Positions 54,291 to 62,700 of a DNA stretch of 64,000 nt are shown piece after piece. The stretch lies in NCBI GenBank assembly GCA_016717855.1, contig JADKEV010000004.1, positions 211,579 through 275,578 of the forward strand. Direction: 5' to 3'. Both the position numbers and the translations under genes were made by a program. The notes beneath the pieces were generated by a model that ran no database searches, was not told the origin of the DNA, and worked only from the letters and a program-made list of their open reading frames with translations. How positions within the stretch are numbered: the first letter of the stretch is position 1; every line of letters begins with the position of its first letter. Origin of the DNA: Betaproteobacteria bacterium (GTDB taxonomy: Bacteria > Pseudomonadota > Gammaproteobacteria > Burkholderiales > Casimicrobiaceae).

Positions 54291-55475
54291 TCAGTTGTTG
54301 CCGATGTTGACCTTCTGCGTATTCAGCATGCCAGCCTGGCCTTGAACGACCGCGCCCACCGCGACATTCGTCCCCCCGCCGGTTGAGTTGCCGATGTTCA
54401 CTTGCTGATTGTTCAACATGCCGGCCTGCCCCTGAATCACAGCGCCGACCGCGACGTTTGCCGTGCCGCCGGAGGAATTGCCGATCTTTGCCTGCTGGTT
54501 CTGCAGTAGGCCGGCCTGGCCCTGGACGACGGTTCCGACCGCAACATTCGTTCTGCCGCTGCCTGATGCGTTGCCCACCTGCATCTGTTGATTGTTGAGC
54601 AAGCCGGCCTGGCCTTGCACGGCGGCGCCCATGACAACATTCGACTTGCCGGTGCCCGACGCATTGCCGATCTTCATGTCCTGGTTGTTCAGCAAGCCGG
54701 CTTGTCCCTGCAGCGCGGCCCCCAGCTTGACATTGCTGCTGCCCTTGCCCGACGCGGCGCCGATTTCCATGTTCTGGCGCTGCAGCAAGCCCGCCTGGCC
54801 CTGGAGGATCGCGCCGGCGGTTACGTTGCTCTTGCCGCTGCCGCTGGAGCCACCCACATTCATGTTCTGCGTATTCAACAGCCCGGCCTGGCCCTGCAGG
54901 ACGGTGCCGGTGCGAACGGTCGACGAACCTGTGCCGGAGACGGAGCCAAGGTTCATTTCCTGATTATTGAGGAGTCCGGCCTGTCCTTGCATGATCGGGC
55001 CGGCGTTCTTCACGTCCGACTTGCCGCTGCCCGCATTGCCGATGGCCATCTTCTGTCTGTTGAGCAAGCCGGCCTGGCCCTGCGTGACGTTGCTGACCGC
55101 GACATTGGATTGACCGCCTTTTCCGGCATCGCCGATGGTCAGTTCCTGGCTGTTCAACAGCCCCGCCTGGCTCTGGTTGATGTTGCTCGCGGTGACCTTG
55201 GTCTTGCCCTGGTTCGCGCTGCCCACGGACATCGTCTGCTTGTTCAGCAGCCCGGCCTGCGACTGGTTGACGCCCTTGACGTTGACGTTGGTGCTGCTTC
55301 CCTTGCCCTTGGCGTTGCCGAGATCCATCTCTTGCGAGTTCAGCAGTCCCGCCTGGCTCTGATTGACATTGTTGACATCCACTTTGGTCGTCTGTGCCCA
55401 CCCATGGGACACCGCGAACAGCGCTGCGATTGCGACAGCGATCATGCTCTTGCTGGTTGCGTTCAAGCTTTTCAT
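54291..55475 (-). CDS. Secreted repeat protein with 12 curlin-like repeats
   Basis: A 394-residue protein: a signal peptide (MKSLNATSKSMIAVAIAALF) and then 12 repeats of about 31 residues with core Q-(S/G)-Q-A-G-L-L-N-x-Q-x-M-x-I-G-N-A, separated by Gly/Ser/Lys/Thr-rich turns. The Q-x-G-x-x-N-x-Q spacing is close to curlin repeats (Q-x-G-x-x-N-x-A) and predicts a beta-solenoid that could form amyloid. The first repeats use QSQAG and the later ones QGQAG. There is a GGAGA ribosome site. It is the last gene of the CsgG-like operon, 18 bases after the DUF2807 gene. I do not recognise a named family. Confidence 0.8.
   Translation of the reverse strand: MKSLNATSKSMIAVAIAALFAVSHGWAQTTKVDVNNVNQSQAGLLNSQEMDLGNAKGKGSSTNVNVKGVNQSQAGLLNKQTMSVGSANQGKTKVTASNINQSQAGLLNSQELTIGDAGKGGQSNVAVSNVTQGQAGLLNRQKMAIGNAGSGKSDVKNAGPIMQGQAGLLNNQEMNLGSVSGTGSSTVRTGTVLQGQAGLLNTQNMNVGGSSGSGKSNVTAGAILQGQAGLLQRQNMEIGAASGKGSSNVKLGAALQGQAGLLNNQDMKIGNASGTGKSNVVMGAAVQGQAGLLNNQQMQVGNASGSGRTNVAVGTVVQGQAGLLQNQQAKIGNSSGGTANVAVGAVIQGQAGMLNNQQVNIGNSTGGGTNVAVGAVVQGQAGMLNTQKVNIGNN
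54300..55390 (-). repeat. Coding tandem repeat, 12 units of ~93 bp
   Basis: The core (GCCGGCCTGGCC on the plus strand and variants) recurs near 54327, 54417, 54507, 54601, 54691, 54785, 54881, 54974, 55066, 55160, 55244 and 55343, a period of 84-99 bases. All units keep the reading frame, and the spacing varies by whole codons. Confidence 0.9.
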
Positions 55476-55493
55476 GGCCGATTCTCCGCGAGA

Positions 55494-56189
55494 TTAAATT
55501 CGCCCGACATTGCCGGCGCCGGTGATCGATTGCGTCACCTTGGCCTTGCCCTTGTACTCGATGTTCCCCGCGCCGCTTATCGATGCGCTCAAGCTTTCGT
55601 CGGCATGCACCCTGATCGTGCCGGAACCTTCGATCTTGGCCTCGACCATCTGAGCCTGGTAGTTCGTCGTGTCAATGTTGCCCGCACCGTCGATCCGAGC
55701 CACGACCGTTTTACCGCTGCCGGATGCCTCCACGTTGCCGGAACTCTTGAGCAGGATCGCCAGCCGTCCGGCCTTGATGTTCTTCAGCACGATGTCACCG
55801 CTCCCGCCCAACTCGATATCAACGTCCGACCCCGAGAATCCCTCGACCGAACTGTTGCCGCTCGCCACAGTCTTGAGCGCGCGGAAGGACTTGACTGTCA
55901 CCGTGTACTTCAGACCCTTATCCGTCTTGAAGCTGCCTTTGCTGGCGATCGTCAGCGTGTCGCCCTTCACGCTAAGGTCCAACTGCGCCAGAACCTTAGC
56001 CTCGGCATCGACTATCACCTTTTCGTCGGCACCTGGCCTCACCACCAGCTCGCCCGGCGTGTTGAACACGATGCGCGTGACACCGGCCGCTGGCCGCGTC
56101 ATCTGATCCGCCAGCGCGATGGCTGACGTCAAGGCCAATGCCGTTCCAATGACCCATGCCGGAAACATCACTCGCTCATTCATACGCAT
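55494..56189 (-). CDS. Secreted DUF2807 (GIN-domain) protein
   Basis: A 231-residue protein with a signal peptide (MRMNERVMFPAWVIGTALAL) and a beta-helix-like domain typical of DUF2807. Typical strands are SGDIVLKNIKAGRLAILLKS, then GSGNV-type turns such as ASGSGKTVVARIDGAGNIDT and GSGTIRVHADESLSASISGA. GIN domains are predicted to be surface or periplasmic beta-solenoids, and their function is unsettled. The start at 56189 has a GGAG site 6 bases upstream, preferred to other in-frame ATGs. It lies between a small secreted protein (40-base gap) and the 12-repeat protein. Confidence 0.85.
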   Translation of the reverse strand: MRMNERVMFPAWVIGTALALTSAIALADQMTRPAAGVTRIVFNTPGELVVRPGADEKVIVDAEAKVLAQLDLSVKGDTLTIASKGSFKTDKGLKYTVTVKSFRALKTVASGNSSVEGFSGSDVDIELGGSGDIVLKNIKAGRLAILLKSSGNVEASGSGKTVVARIDGAGNIDTTNYQAQMVEAKIEGSGTIRVHADESLSASISGAGNIEYKGKAKVTQSITGAGNVGRI

Positions 56190-56229
56190 GGGTTGCTCCG
56201 GGTGGTGCATTCGTTCAACGCCGCAAGGG

Positions 56230-56580
56230 TCAATTTTCGGAGAGGATGCAAACCGCATCCTTCAGGTCGAGCACTACAACCGATTCGCCTTCGGACCGCC
56301 GCGGAACGCTGATCGCGCTGGGATTGCGCTCGACCCCGCCGCGAAAGCCGCTGCCCTCGTAAAGAAGCCTGCCGTTCTGCCAGCACCGCAACGTCTGTCC
56401 GCCAGCGCGGCGCGTTTCGCGAACCGTGGCTGTCGCGCTATCGGGCGGGGACACGGCGGCTGAAGTATTGGGCGCCATGACCTCGACGCCGCCGCCCCCT
56501 ACCTTCAGCTGCGCGCCGGCGTGGACCGGCATCAGACAGGCCGCGACGAGCATTGGTGCAATAAGGACAGTTCTGCGCAT
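56230..56580 (-). CDS. Small secreted protein of the CsgG-like operon
   Basis: A 116-residue protein with a signal peptide (MRRTVLIAPMLVAACLMPVH). The start is fixed by a GAGGA site, and the ATG is only 8 bases after the stop of the CsgG-like gene. The mature part contains a Gly/Val stretch (KVGGGGVEV), then TLRCWQNGRLLYEGSGFRGG and an ending VVVLDLKDAVCILSEN. Two cysteines may form a disulfide. No family is recognised. Its place next to a CsgG-like pore makes it a candidate for a CsgE/CsgF-like accessory, but there is no sequence similarity that I can see. Confidence 0.7.
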   Translation of the reverse strand: MRRTVLIAPMLVAACLMPVHAGAQLKVGGGGVEVMAPNTSAAVSPPDSATATVRETRRAGGQTLRCWQNGRLLYEGSGFRGGVERNPSAISVPRRSEGESVVVLDLKDAVCILSEN

Positions 56581-56588
56581 TTTCGTCC

Positions 56589-58142
56589 TCACCGCACGTT
56601 GATGGTGAAATTACCCACACCCAGCGATGGGCCCACGGCCTTCTCGAACACCGTCTTGAGCTCGGCTAGGGTCTTGATCGGTGTCGGCTGATCGATATCG
56701 CCGCCACCAATCACCGGCACGACGTCCGCGAAAACGTCACGATTGGCGCCGAAACACATGATCTGTTCCTGCACGCCCTTGGTGTTGACGTCGATGTTGA
56801 ACTCCTTGCCATTGGGCAGCTGGATTCCCTTCTTTGCGCTGACCAGTGCGTCCTTGGAAAACCGGTTCGGGAAGAAGCGTGCGATCTGGCGTGTGTCGTC
56901 CTGCATGAAGCAGTACACATATGCATCGCGGCTGGGCGTCACCTGCACGAAAAGGCGCTCGCCCTTCTTGAACTGGTTGCCGCCCTTGGTTGAAGCGACG
57001 GAGAGCGTGATCGGGGTCGGATCCGCCGTCTTGGCGACCTGCGCTGCGGCGGCGGTTTGGTAGGAAGCCAGTTTCTCCTTTGCCTTGGGCGCAACCTCGT
57101 AATGATTGGCGCCCAGATAGGCGGTGAAGAAATCCACGTCCAGCTTCGCGCTCTTCTCCATCCCCATCGCCTCGCGATAGGACATGATGGCATCGCGCAG
57201 CGCGTCATCCGGCTCGCCGTTTACATCGCCGGCATACAGCCCGCGGATTCTCATCTGTTGCTGCCAGTACCCGACGAATTCGCCCGGCTCCGCGAACATG
57301 CCCTGGAACCAGTCGCTGATCTCGCTCTTGACTGTTTCGTCTTTCGCCGTTGCGCCCAGGCAGAGCCAATAGGGAGTCTTGGTCAGCTTGCCGAACAGTT
57401 CAACTACCGCCATTTCGACCAGGTTGCGCAGCGCCTGCGACTGCCCTTCGGCACGGGAGAGATTCGACTGGTAGTTGATGCCGAACTTCTTGTAGCCGGC
57501 CTCTCCTTCGAGCCCCGTGCCCGAACGGAAGATGACCACCGAATTGCTGGACGTGACTCCCGGAAGTATCGAGAGGTCCTCGGTTTTCATCATGGTCAAG
57601 TCGAGGCCCAGGATGTTGGTGCTTGCCGTCGACGCCTTGCCAATCCCGATGAAGCCCTCGACCGATACGCCACCGCCCTCAGTCTTCTTGGCAACGCTTT
57701 CGTCGAGTTGCGAAATCGATCCCCTGATGCCGTACTGCGGCACCAGCTGGAACATGGTCTTCTTCTCTGCTTCCTTCATGAAACCGATCAGGTTCCCGGA
57801 ATCGGACCCGTATGCGATCAGGCGGACCGCCTTGCTTCGCTTGGTCATGTTTGATACCGAGGAAATCAGCATGTCCTTGGTTCCGGCGCTGACCTTCTTG
57901 GTCAAGTCCTGAAGATCTTCGGTGATGACGACCAGGTCGCGCACGCCGTACATCAGGAACAGGTTGTCCATGCAGGTGAGCGATGAACTGAAATTCGTGA
58001 TGGTCCGCACCGGCGCAGTCTCCGGACCCTTCGCCGCCGCAACTGTCGCAGTCATCGCCTCCTTCTTGACCGCTTCTTCAGAGCACGCGGCCAATGCCAA
58101 CGCCACGCCACCTATTAACAACACCCCGAGTTTGCGCACCAT
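56589..58142 (-). CDS. CsgG-like lipoprotein fused to peptidoglycan-binding-like and DUF4384-like domains
   Basis: A 517-residue lipoprotein (lipobox LAAC, C20). Residues ~45-265 resemble CsgG, the curli secretion pore: TKDMLISSVSNMTKRSK, then YGIRGSISQLDES, and GLEGEAGYKKFGINYQ followed by ALRNLVEMAVVELFGKL. Residues ~295-345 (MRIRGLYAGDVNGEPDDALR) look like a PG_binding_1 domain. Residues ~392-480 match DUF4384 (GERLFVQVTPSRDAYVYCFM, then IARFFPNRFSK). True CsgG is ~270 residues, so this is about twice the length. It probably forms an outer-membrane channel for the adjacent repeat proteins. The ATG has a GAGA site. Confidence 0.8.
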   Translation of the reverse strand: MVRKLGVLLIGGVALALAACSEEAVKKEAMTATVAAAKGPETAPVRTITNFSSSLTCMDNLFLMYGVRDLVVITEDLQDLTKKVSAGTKDMLISSVSNMTKRSKAVRLIAYGSDSGNLIGFMKEAEKKTMFQLVPQYGIRGSISQLDESVAKKTEGGGVSVEGFIGIGKASTASTNILGLDLTMMKTEDLSILPGVTSSNSVVIFRSGTGLEGEAGYKKFGINYQSNLSRAEGQSQALRNLVEMAVVELFGKLTKTPYWLCLGATAKDETVKSEISDWFQGMFAEPGEFVGYWQQQMRIRGLYAGDVNGEPDDALRDAIMSYREAMGMEKSAKLDVDFFTAYLGANHYEVAPKAKEKLASYQTAAAAQVAKTADPTPITLSVASTKGGNQFKKGERLFVQVTPSRDAYVYCFMQDDTRQIARFFPNRFSKDALVSAKKGIQLPNGKEFNIDVNTKGVQEQIMCFGANRDVFADVVPVIGGGDIDQPTPIKTLAELKTVFEKAVGPSLGVGNFTINVR

Positions 58143-58194
58143 GATCTGTCTCTTCAATGAGTGGATTGAGTATTGGATAGGCGATGCAAGGCTG

Positions 58195-58520
58195 TCACTT
58201 GCAGTTGGCCATGTTGATGACATCGCCGGTGACGACCACTGTGGTCTGCTTGCCCATGATGTTGCCGATTCCGCTGTTGCTCTTCTTCTCGTTGCTGGCA
58301 ATGTTCACCGTGCCGCAATCCTTGCTGCCGCTGCCTCCCGGGCTGCCTGCGGCGGCTTGCCCGGACGTATTCCGCTTCGACTTCTCCTTGAAGATCTTTG
58401 CCATGATGTCGGGATCAAGATCCATCTGCTCGGGATTCACGGATGGCGGACTCGCATGCACGACAGCGAACAACGAGAGCAAAGAGCCACACCCGCCGCA
58501 GACCTGATAAGAGCTTTCAT
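58195..58520 (-). CDS. Small secreted protein, frameshifted in its signal peptide
   Basis: The start at 58520 has a strong GGAGG site and begins a signal peptide (MKALIRSAAGVAL). After GVAL the frame must shift to continue as SLFAVVHASPPSVNPEQMDL and the rest, so one T seems to be missing from the TTT run at 58481-58483. Restored, the protein has 108 residues, two cysteines and a C-terminus TTVVVTGDVINMANCK. As written, only a run-on peptide or an untypical GTG start is possible. It lies 52 bases before the CsgG-like gene and is probably an accessory of it. No family is recognised. Confidence 0.65.
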
Positions 58521-58572
58521 GACGCGCCTCCACATATGAGCAACCGAAGAGATTCGATGCAGCCAAACCGTG

Positions 58573-58600
58573 AAAGCACGGGGCGCAGGCCCCGTGCTTT
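58573..58600. terminator. Strong hairpin between the 6-repeat gene and the CsgG-like operon
   Basis: A perfect 12-bp stem AAAGCACGGGGC / GCCCCGTGCTTT closes a 4-base loop. It lies 32 bases after the stop of the 6-repeat gene. With TTT ending the stem on either strand, it could stop transcription partly in the minus direction, so the fibre-like subunit would be made in excess of the pore, or it could protect the mRNA end. Confidence 0.7.
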
Positions 58601-58631
58601 GTCAAACAACCACCTTGAAATGCAGCGTACT

Positions 58632-59261
58632 TTAGTTCGCGTTGCCGACGTTCATCTTTTGCTGGTTCAGCAAGCCCGATTGGGACTGGGTGATGTTCTT
58701 GGCCGTCACGTCCGACTTGCCGCTGTTGGCCGCGTTGCCGATCCCCATTTCCTGCTTGTTCAGCAGGCCCGACTGGGATTGCGTGATGTTGCCGACGTTG
58801 ACCTTGGACACACCCTTGCTGTCGGCATTGCCGATCGCCATCTTTTGCTGGTTCAGCAGGCCGGACTGGCTTTGCCGGATGTCTTTCGCGGTCACGTTCG
58901 ACTTGCCGCCACCCGACGCGTTGCCGATCCCCATTTCCTGCTTGTTCAACAGGCCGGACTGGCTCTGGCTGACGTTGGTCACATTGACCTTCGACTCGCT
59001 GCCTTTGCCCGTCGCGTTGCCAATGGCCATCTTTTGCTGGTTCAGCAGGCCGGATTGCGATTGGGTGATCTGCTTGGCCGTCACATTCGACTTACCGCCG
59101 CCCTTCGCATTGCCCAGATCCATTTCCTGCTTGTTCAGCAGACCGGACTGGCTTTGGTTGATGGCGTCGACGTTCACTTTCGACACCGAACCTTGGCCAA
59201 ACGCAACGCCGGCAAACATCGTGGCAATCGCAACGGCAACTACTTTGTGCTTCAGTTTCAT
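58632..59261 (-). CDS. Secreted repeat protein with 6 curlin-like repeats of alternating charge
   Basis: A 209-residue protein: a signal peptide (MKLKHKVVAVAIATMFAGVA) and six ~31-residue repeats with core Q-S-Q-S-G-L-L-N-x-Q-x-M-x-I-G-N-A. The x positions alternate strictly: repeats 1, 3 and 5 read NKQEM and repeats 2, 4 and 6 read NQQKM, a two-repeat super-unit. It is a homologue of the 12-repeat protein and has the same Q-x-G-x-x-N-x-Q ladder as curlins. The AAGGAG ribosome site is strong. A beta-solenoid or amyloid subunit is inferred; no named family is recognised. Confidence 0.8.
   Translation of the reverse strand: MKLKHKVVAVAIATMFAGVAFGQGSVSKVNVDAINQSQSGLLNKQEMDLGNAKGGGKSNVTAKQITQSQSGLLNQQKMAIGNATGKGSESKVNVTNVSQSQSGLLNKQEMGIGNASGGGKSNVTAKDIRQSQSGLLNQQKMAIGNADSKGVSKVNVGNITQSQSGLLNKQEMGIGNAANSGKSDVTAKNITQSQSGLLNQQKMNVGNAN
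58650..59200 (-). repeat. Coding tandem repeat, 6 units of ~94 bp in alternating pairs
   Basis: The unit core recurs near 58671, 58765, 58856, 58952, 59048 and 59139 (91-96 bases apart). Units of the same parity are more alike than neighbours, so the true period is about 190 bases. Confidence 0.9.
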
Positions 59262-59786
59262 GGCTTCTCCTTACAGTGAGGTTGAACAACAATACCCTTT
59301 CTACTCCGGGCGTCACGCGTAACCGCGTTTGCATTCTAAGTTGCAGCCACCTTCGGAATCGTTCACTTTTTTGTCGTGACCGAAATTTTGAGGGTGGGGG
59401 CCCGCGATGAGACTCGTCATTAGAATACAAATGCCCGGAAATGTCACCAACTTACGGCGACTGGCGCCACCAACGCGCTTTGCCGCTATTTCGTGGACAT
59501 CGCCATCAAAGAAAATCGACCGGGTGCCGCATCGCTGCACTTCACCAGTCCAGATTCAAGTGTTCGAGGCGGCGCGCCGGCTCGCTAGGGGATCCATCGG
59601 GATTGTCCTTTGTTGTTCCTATTCAATCTTTTATCACATCCAGGCGGCCGCTGCCTGCATTCGTGGCTACACCCGGAGCGGAACGTCCCGGGCATTTCCA
59701 GGCAGTCCCGTCCACGTGCCCGACTGCCGGCGCTTCCGGTAGCGCCAATCGAAGCGGCAGCGCCGGAGAGACTCTGCGCCCGGACG
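59262..59786. other. Intergenic region upstream of the 6-repeat gene
   Basis: The 525 bases between the autotransporter stop and the 6-repeat gene contain no convincing gene. A plus-strand open frame (59407-59742) has no recognisable product. The region holds the candidate promoter at 59422-59450, leaving a leader of ~150 bases, and an A-rich stretch near 59367-59374. Confidence 0.5.
59422..59450 (-). promoter_or_regulatory. Candidate sigma-70 promoter for the 6-repeat gene
   Basis: On the minus strand TTGGTG (59445-59450) and TATTCT (59422-59427) are exactly 17 bases apart. This is a moderate match to consensus; an ECF-type promoter nearer the gene cannot be excluded. Confidence 0.4.
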
Positions 59787-62700
59787 TCAGAACTCGATCC
59801 GCACGCCGACCGTGAAGCGGGTGCTGCGAAAGTTATCTCGGCCGAGCAGGCGTTCGATATTGGCAAAGCCATTGACGCCTCCGGGAAGCACCGCCGAGGC
59901 GCCTACCGAGACGGAGCCGACGCTGCGGTCGAACGCCGGAACAGGGACGGACGTGAAGACGGTGCTGTCAGAAACGAGCTGGGCATCCACGCTCCTGGTA
60001 CCTCCCTGCGACTGCCGCATCCACTCGAATCGAGCGTTGGGCACCATGACACCCCAAGATGTGTTCATTGCATAGCTGACCTGGCCGCCAAGGGTCAACA
60101 CTGTAGCCGCGAGGTTCTGCCCGGCTACCTGTATTGCCGCCACGTCGCCACGTTCGGAGAATCCCCTGATTGAAGCGCTGAAGTGCTCCAGTCGGACGTA
60201 TGGGTTCAGGGTCAGGGGCCCCACGTTGTGATCGTAACCCGCGCTCACGGCGATGGCGTATTGCGTCCCTTTGGTTTCCGCCTGATACTCGCCGCCCACG
60301 CCGTTTTCGACCTTGCTATGCCGCATGGAACTGTACTTGTTCGATCCGGCATGGGCGATGAAATCGATGTATGTCCTCTCGGCCGGCACGTAGCTTCCAT
60401 ATACCGAAAGACTGTACCCGCTGCCGTCCTGCGTGCCACCTTCGTCGACGAAGCTGGTGTCCGACTTCATCAGGCCACCGGCTACGCCGACTACGTGGTC
60501 ACCTGGCAGACGGTAGTCAGCGCCAAAGGTCAGGCCCTTTGACCGCGCGCTGAAGCCCACCTGCTGCTCGTTCCCCGAGTGCTTCCCGATCTCGAGATTG
60601 CCGTTCACAAAGGCGCCGACCCGTTCGAATGGGTCCTGATCCGCACTGGCGCCGCCACCCCGCTGCAGCAGGGGGCGGCCATACTTGTCGACGGGCTGCA
60701 CCGCCAGCAGCGCGCTGAAAGGCGGCAGCGCCTTTCCGTCTACGCTCACCCGCAACAAGTCCATGACCGCCGGATTGCGGCGCATCCGGAGCTGGTCCAG
60801 CCGCAGCCATATGTTGACTAGCTGGACCTGCGGCGTCCCGATGGCCAGTTGGCGTAACGCCGTCGCAGTCTGGATGGCCGGGCGCGAAATGGCCGCATCC
60901 ACGGAACGGACGCCAACCTCAAGACAGCTTGCCGGCGCCGATACCAGGCATGCGCGAAGCGTTCGTCCCCCCGGATCGGTGCCCATGGTGAAGCGGGTCC
61001 GGGTCAGTCCCTGGGCGTCGGCCGGCGGGCTTGGATTGGGCACGAACACGCCGGGGCTGGGACCCGGATTGACCACAGTCCAGATGACCTGCTCCCCCGG
61101 CACCGGGTTGCCGCCGGTTTCGGTTATTTGCACGACCAGGTCTTTGGCAAGCACCTGCCCCGGCACGCCAACCAGTCCGGCAGCAGTCGTGACCGTAATG
61201 GTTGCCGCGCGAGGCTTGACGGTGACACTCACGCAGGTGGCAGGGACCGAAATCAGGCACGCGCGTAGCGTTCTGCCGCCCGCGTCCGCGCCCATCGTGA
61301 ACCGCGTCCGCGCCAGCCCCTGGGCATCCGAGGGCAGCGTCGGATTCGGGGCAAATGTGCCGGCGTTCGGGCCGGGATTGACGACGGTCCAGCTGACCCG
61401 CTCCTGGGCTACCGGGTTGCCCTGGCTGTTGCTTACGCGGACCAGCAGATCTTGACCGAGAGCCTGGCCGGGTGAACCAATTTGCTGGTCGCCGGACGCG
61501 ATGCCTATCGCCAGTACGGTGGGTACTGCCGGCGCCTGGACAGTCAACGTCGTGCAAGTGGCTGGGGCAGTTTCCAGGCATGCGCGCAGACTGCGACCGC
61601 CGCCATCGGTGCCCATCGTGAACCGCGTGCGCGCCAATCCTTGCGCGTCGGACGGAAGCGTAGGATTGGGCGAGAAGGTGCCGGGACTCGGGCCGGCGTT
61701 GACAACGGTCCAAAGCACGCGCTCCTGGGCCGCTACATTACCCTGGGTGTCGCCGACACGCACGACCAGATCCTGATTCAGGGCTTGCCCGACAACCGCA
61801 ACCTGCTGGTCGCCGGAGACAATCCCGATGGCGAGAACTCTTGGCCGAACCGTGAACTCCGCACACAGAGTCCCGGCCGGAGCAAGGCAGGCGCGGACGG
61901 TCCGCCCCCCCGGGTCCGAGCCCATCGTGAACCGGGATTGCGACAGCCCTTGCGCGCCGCTGACCAACGACGGATTCGGCGAGAAGGACCCGGCGCCGGC
62001 TCCACCACCCACCACGGTCCAGTCCACCACTGCTTGTGGCGACGGATTGCCATCGGAATCGGTCACCCTGACGACGAAATCCTGGGGTAGCGTCTGGCCC
62101 GGAATGCCTTGCTGCTGGTCGCCAGAGTACACGGTGATACCGGCCGGCACCGGCGGCGGCTGGATGAGGACCGTGTACTGACCCTGCGTGACGATCGGCG
62201 GCGAGACGCTGGAGTTGGTCGCCACCACGGTGTACGTCGTGGTCTCCGACGGGGTCACTGTGATGGTCCCGGAAGTTGCCCCCGGGATCGGACCGGCCTT
62301 CCTTGACTTCGTGTTGCGCGTAGAGGTCGCCGCGTCCCCGGGCAAACCCGGAGCTTCGCTCCACTGATAGGTTGTGGGCAGGCTGTCGCACCCCGCCGTC
62401 AAAGTGACAGACGAATTGGCGACGAGCACGCCGGTTCGCGATGCTCCCACCGAGCACGGGGAACTCCCGGCCGCGCCGACCGTCACGCTGACTGGAGCGG
62501 AGTTGCCACCGCTGTTAGCGGCCGTAACCGCATAGGTTGTGATGCCGGCGATCTGTGGCGTAACCAGGAGACTGGCCCCAGGACCGGAAACGGACAGACC
62601 GGCGGGACCCGACCAGGTGTAGCCGATGGGCAACCCGGTTCCGCTGCAAGCGACGCTCAACGTCGACGATCCGCCAAGGCGCACAACGGGCGGCGCCGCC

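Noticed and set aside
54300..59200. Regularly spaced repeats that might be taken for a CRISPR array
   Set aside because: The ~93-bp periods are in frame within two signal-peptide-bearing genes, units are imperfect and there are no unique spacers or cas genes.
59407..59742. A 111-codon plus-strand open frame in the intergenic region
   Set aside because: No ribosome site, no recognisable domain, and it covers the likely promoter of the 6-repeat gene.
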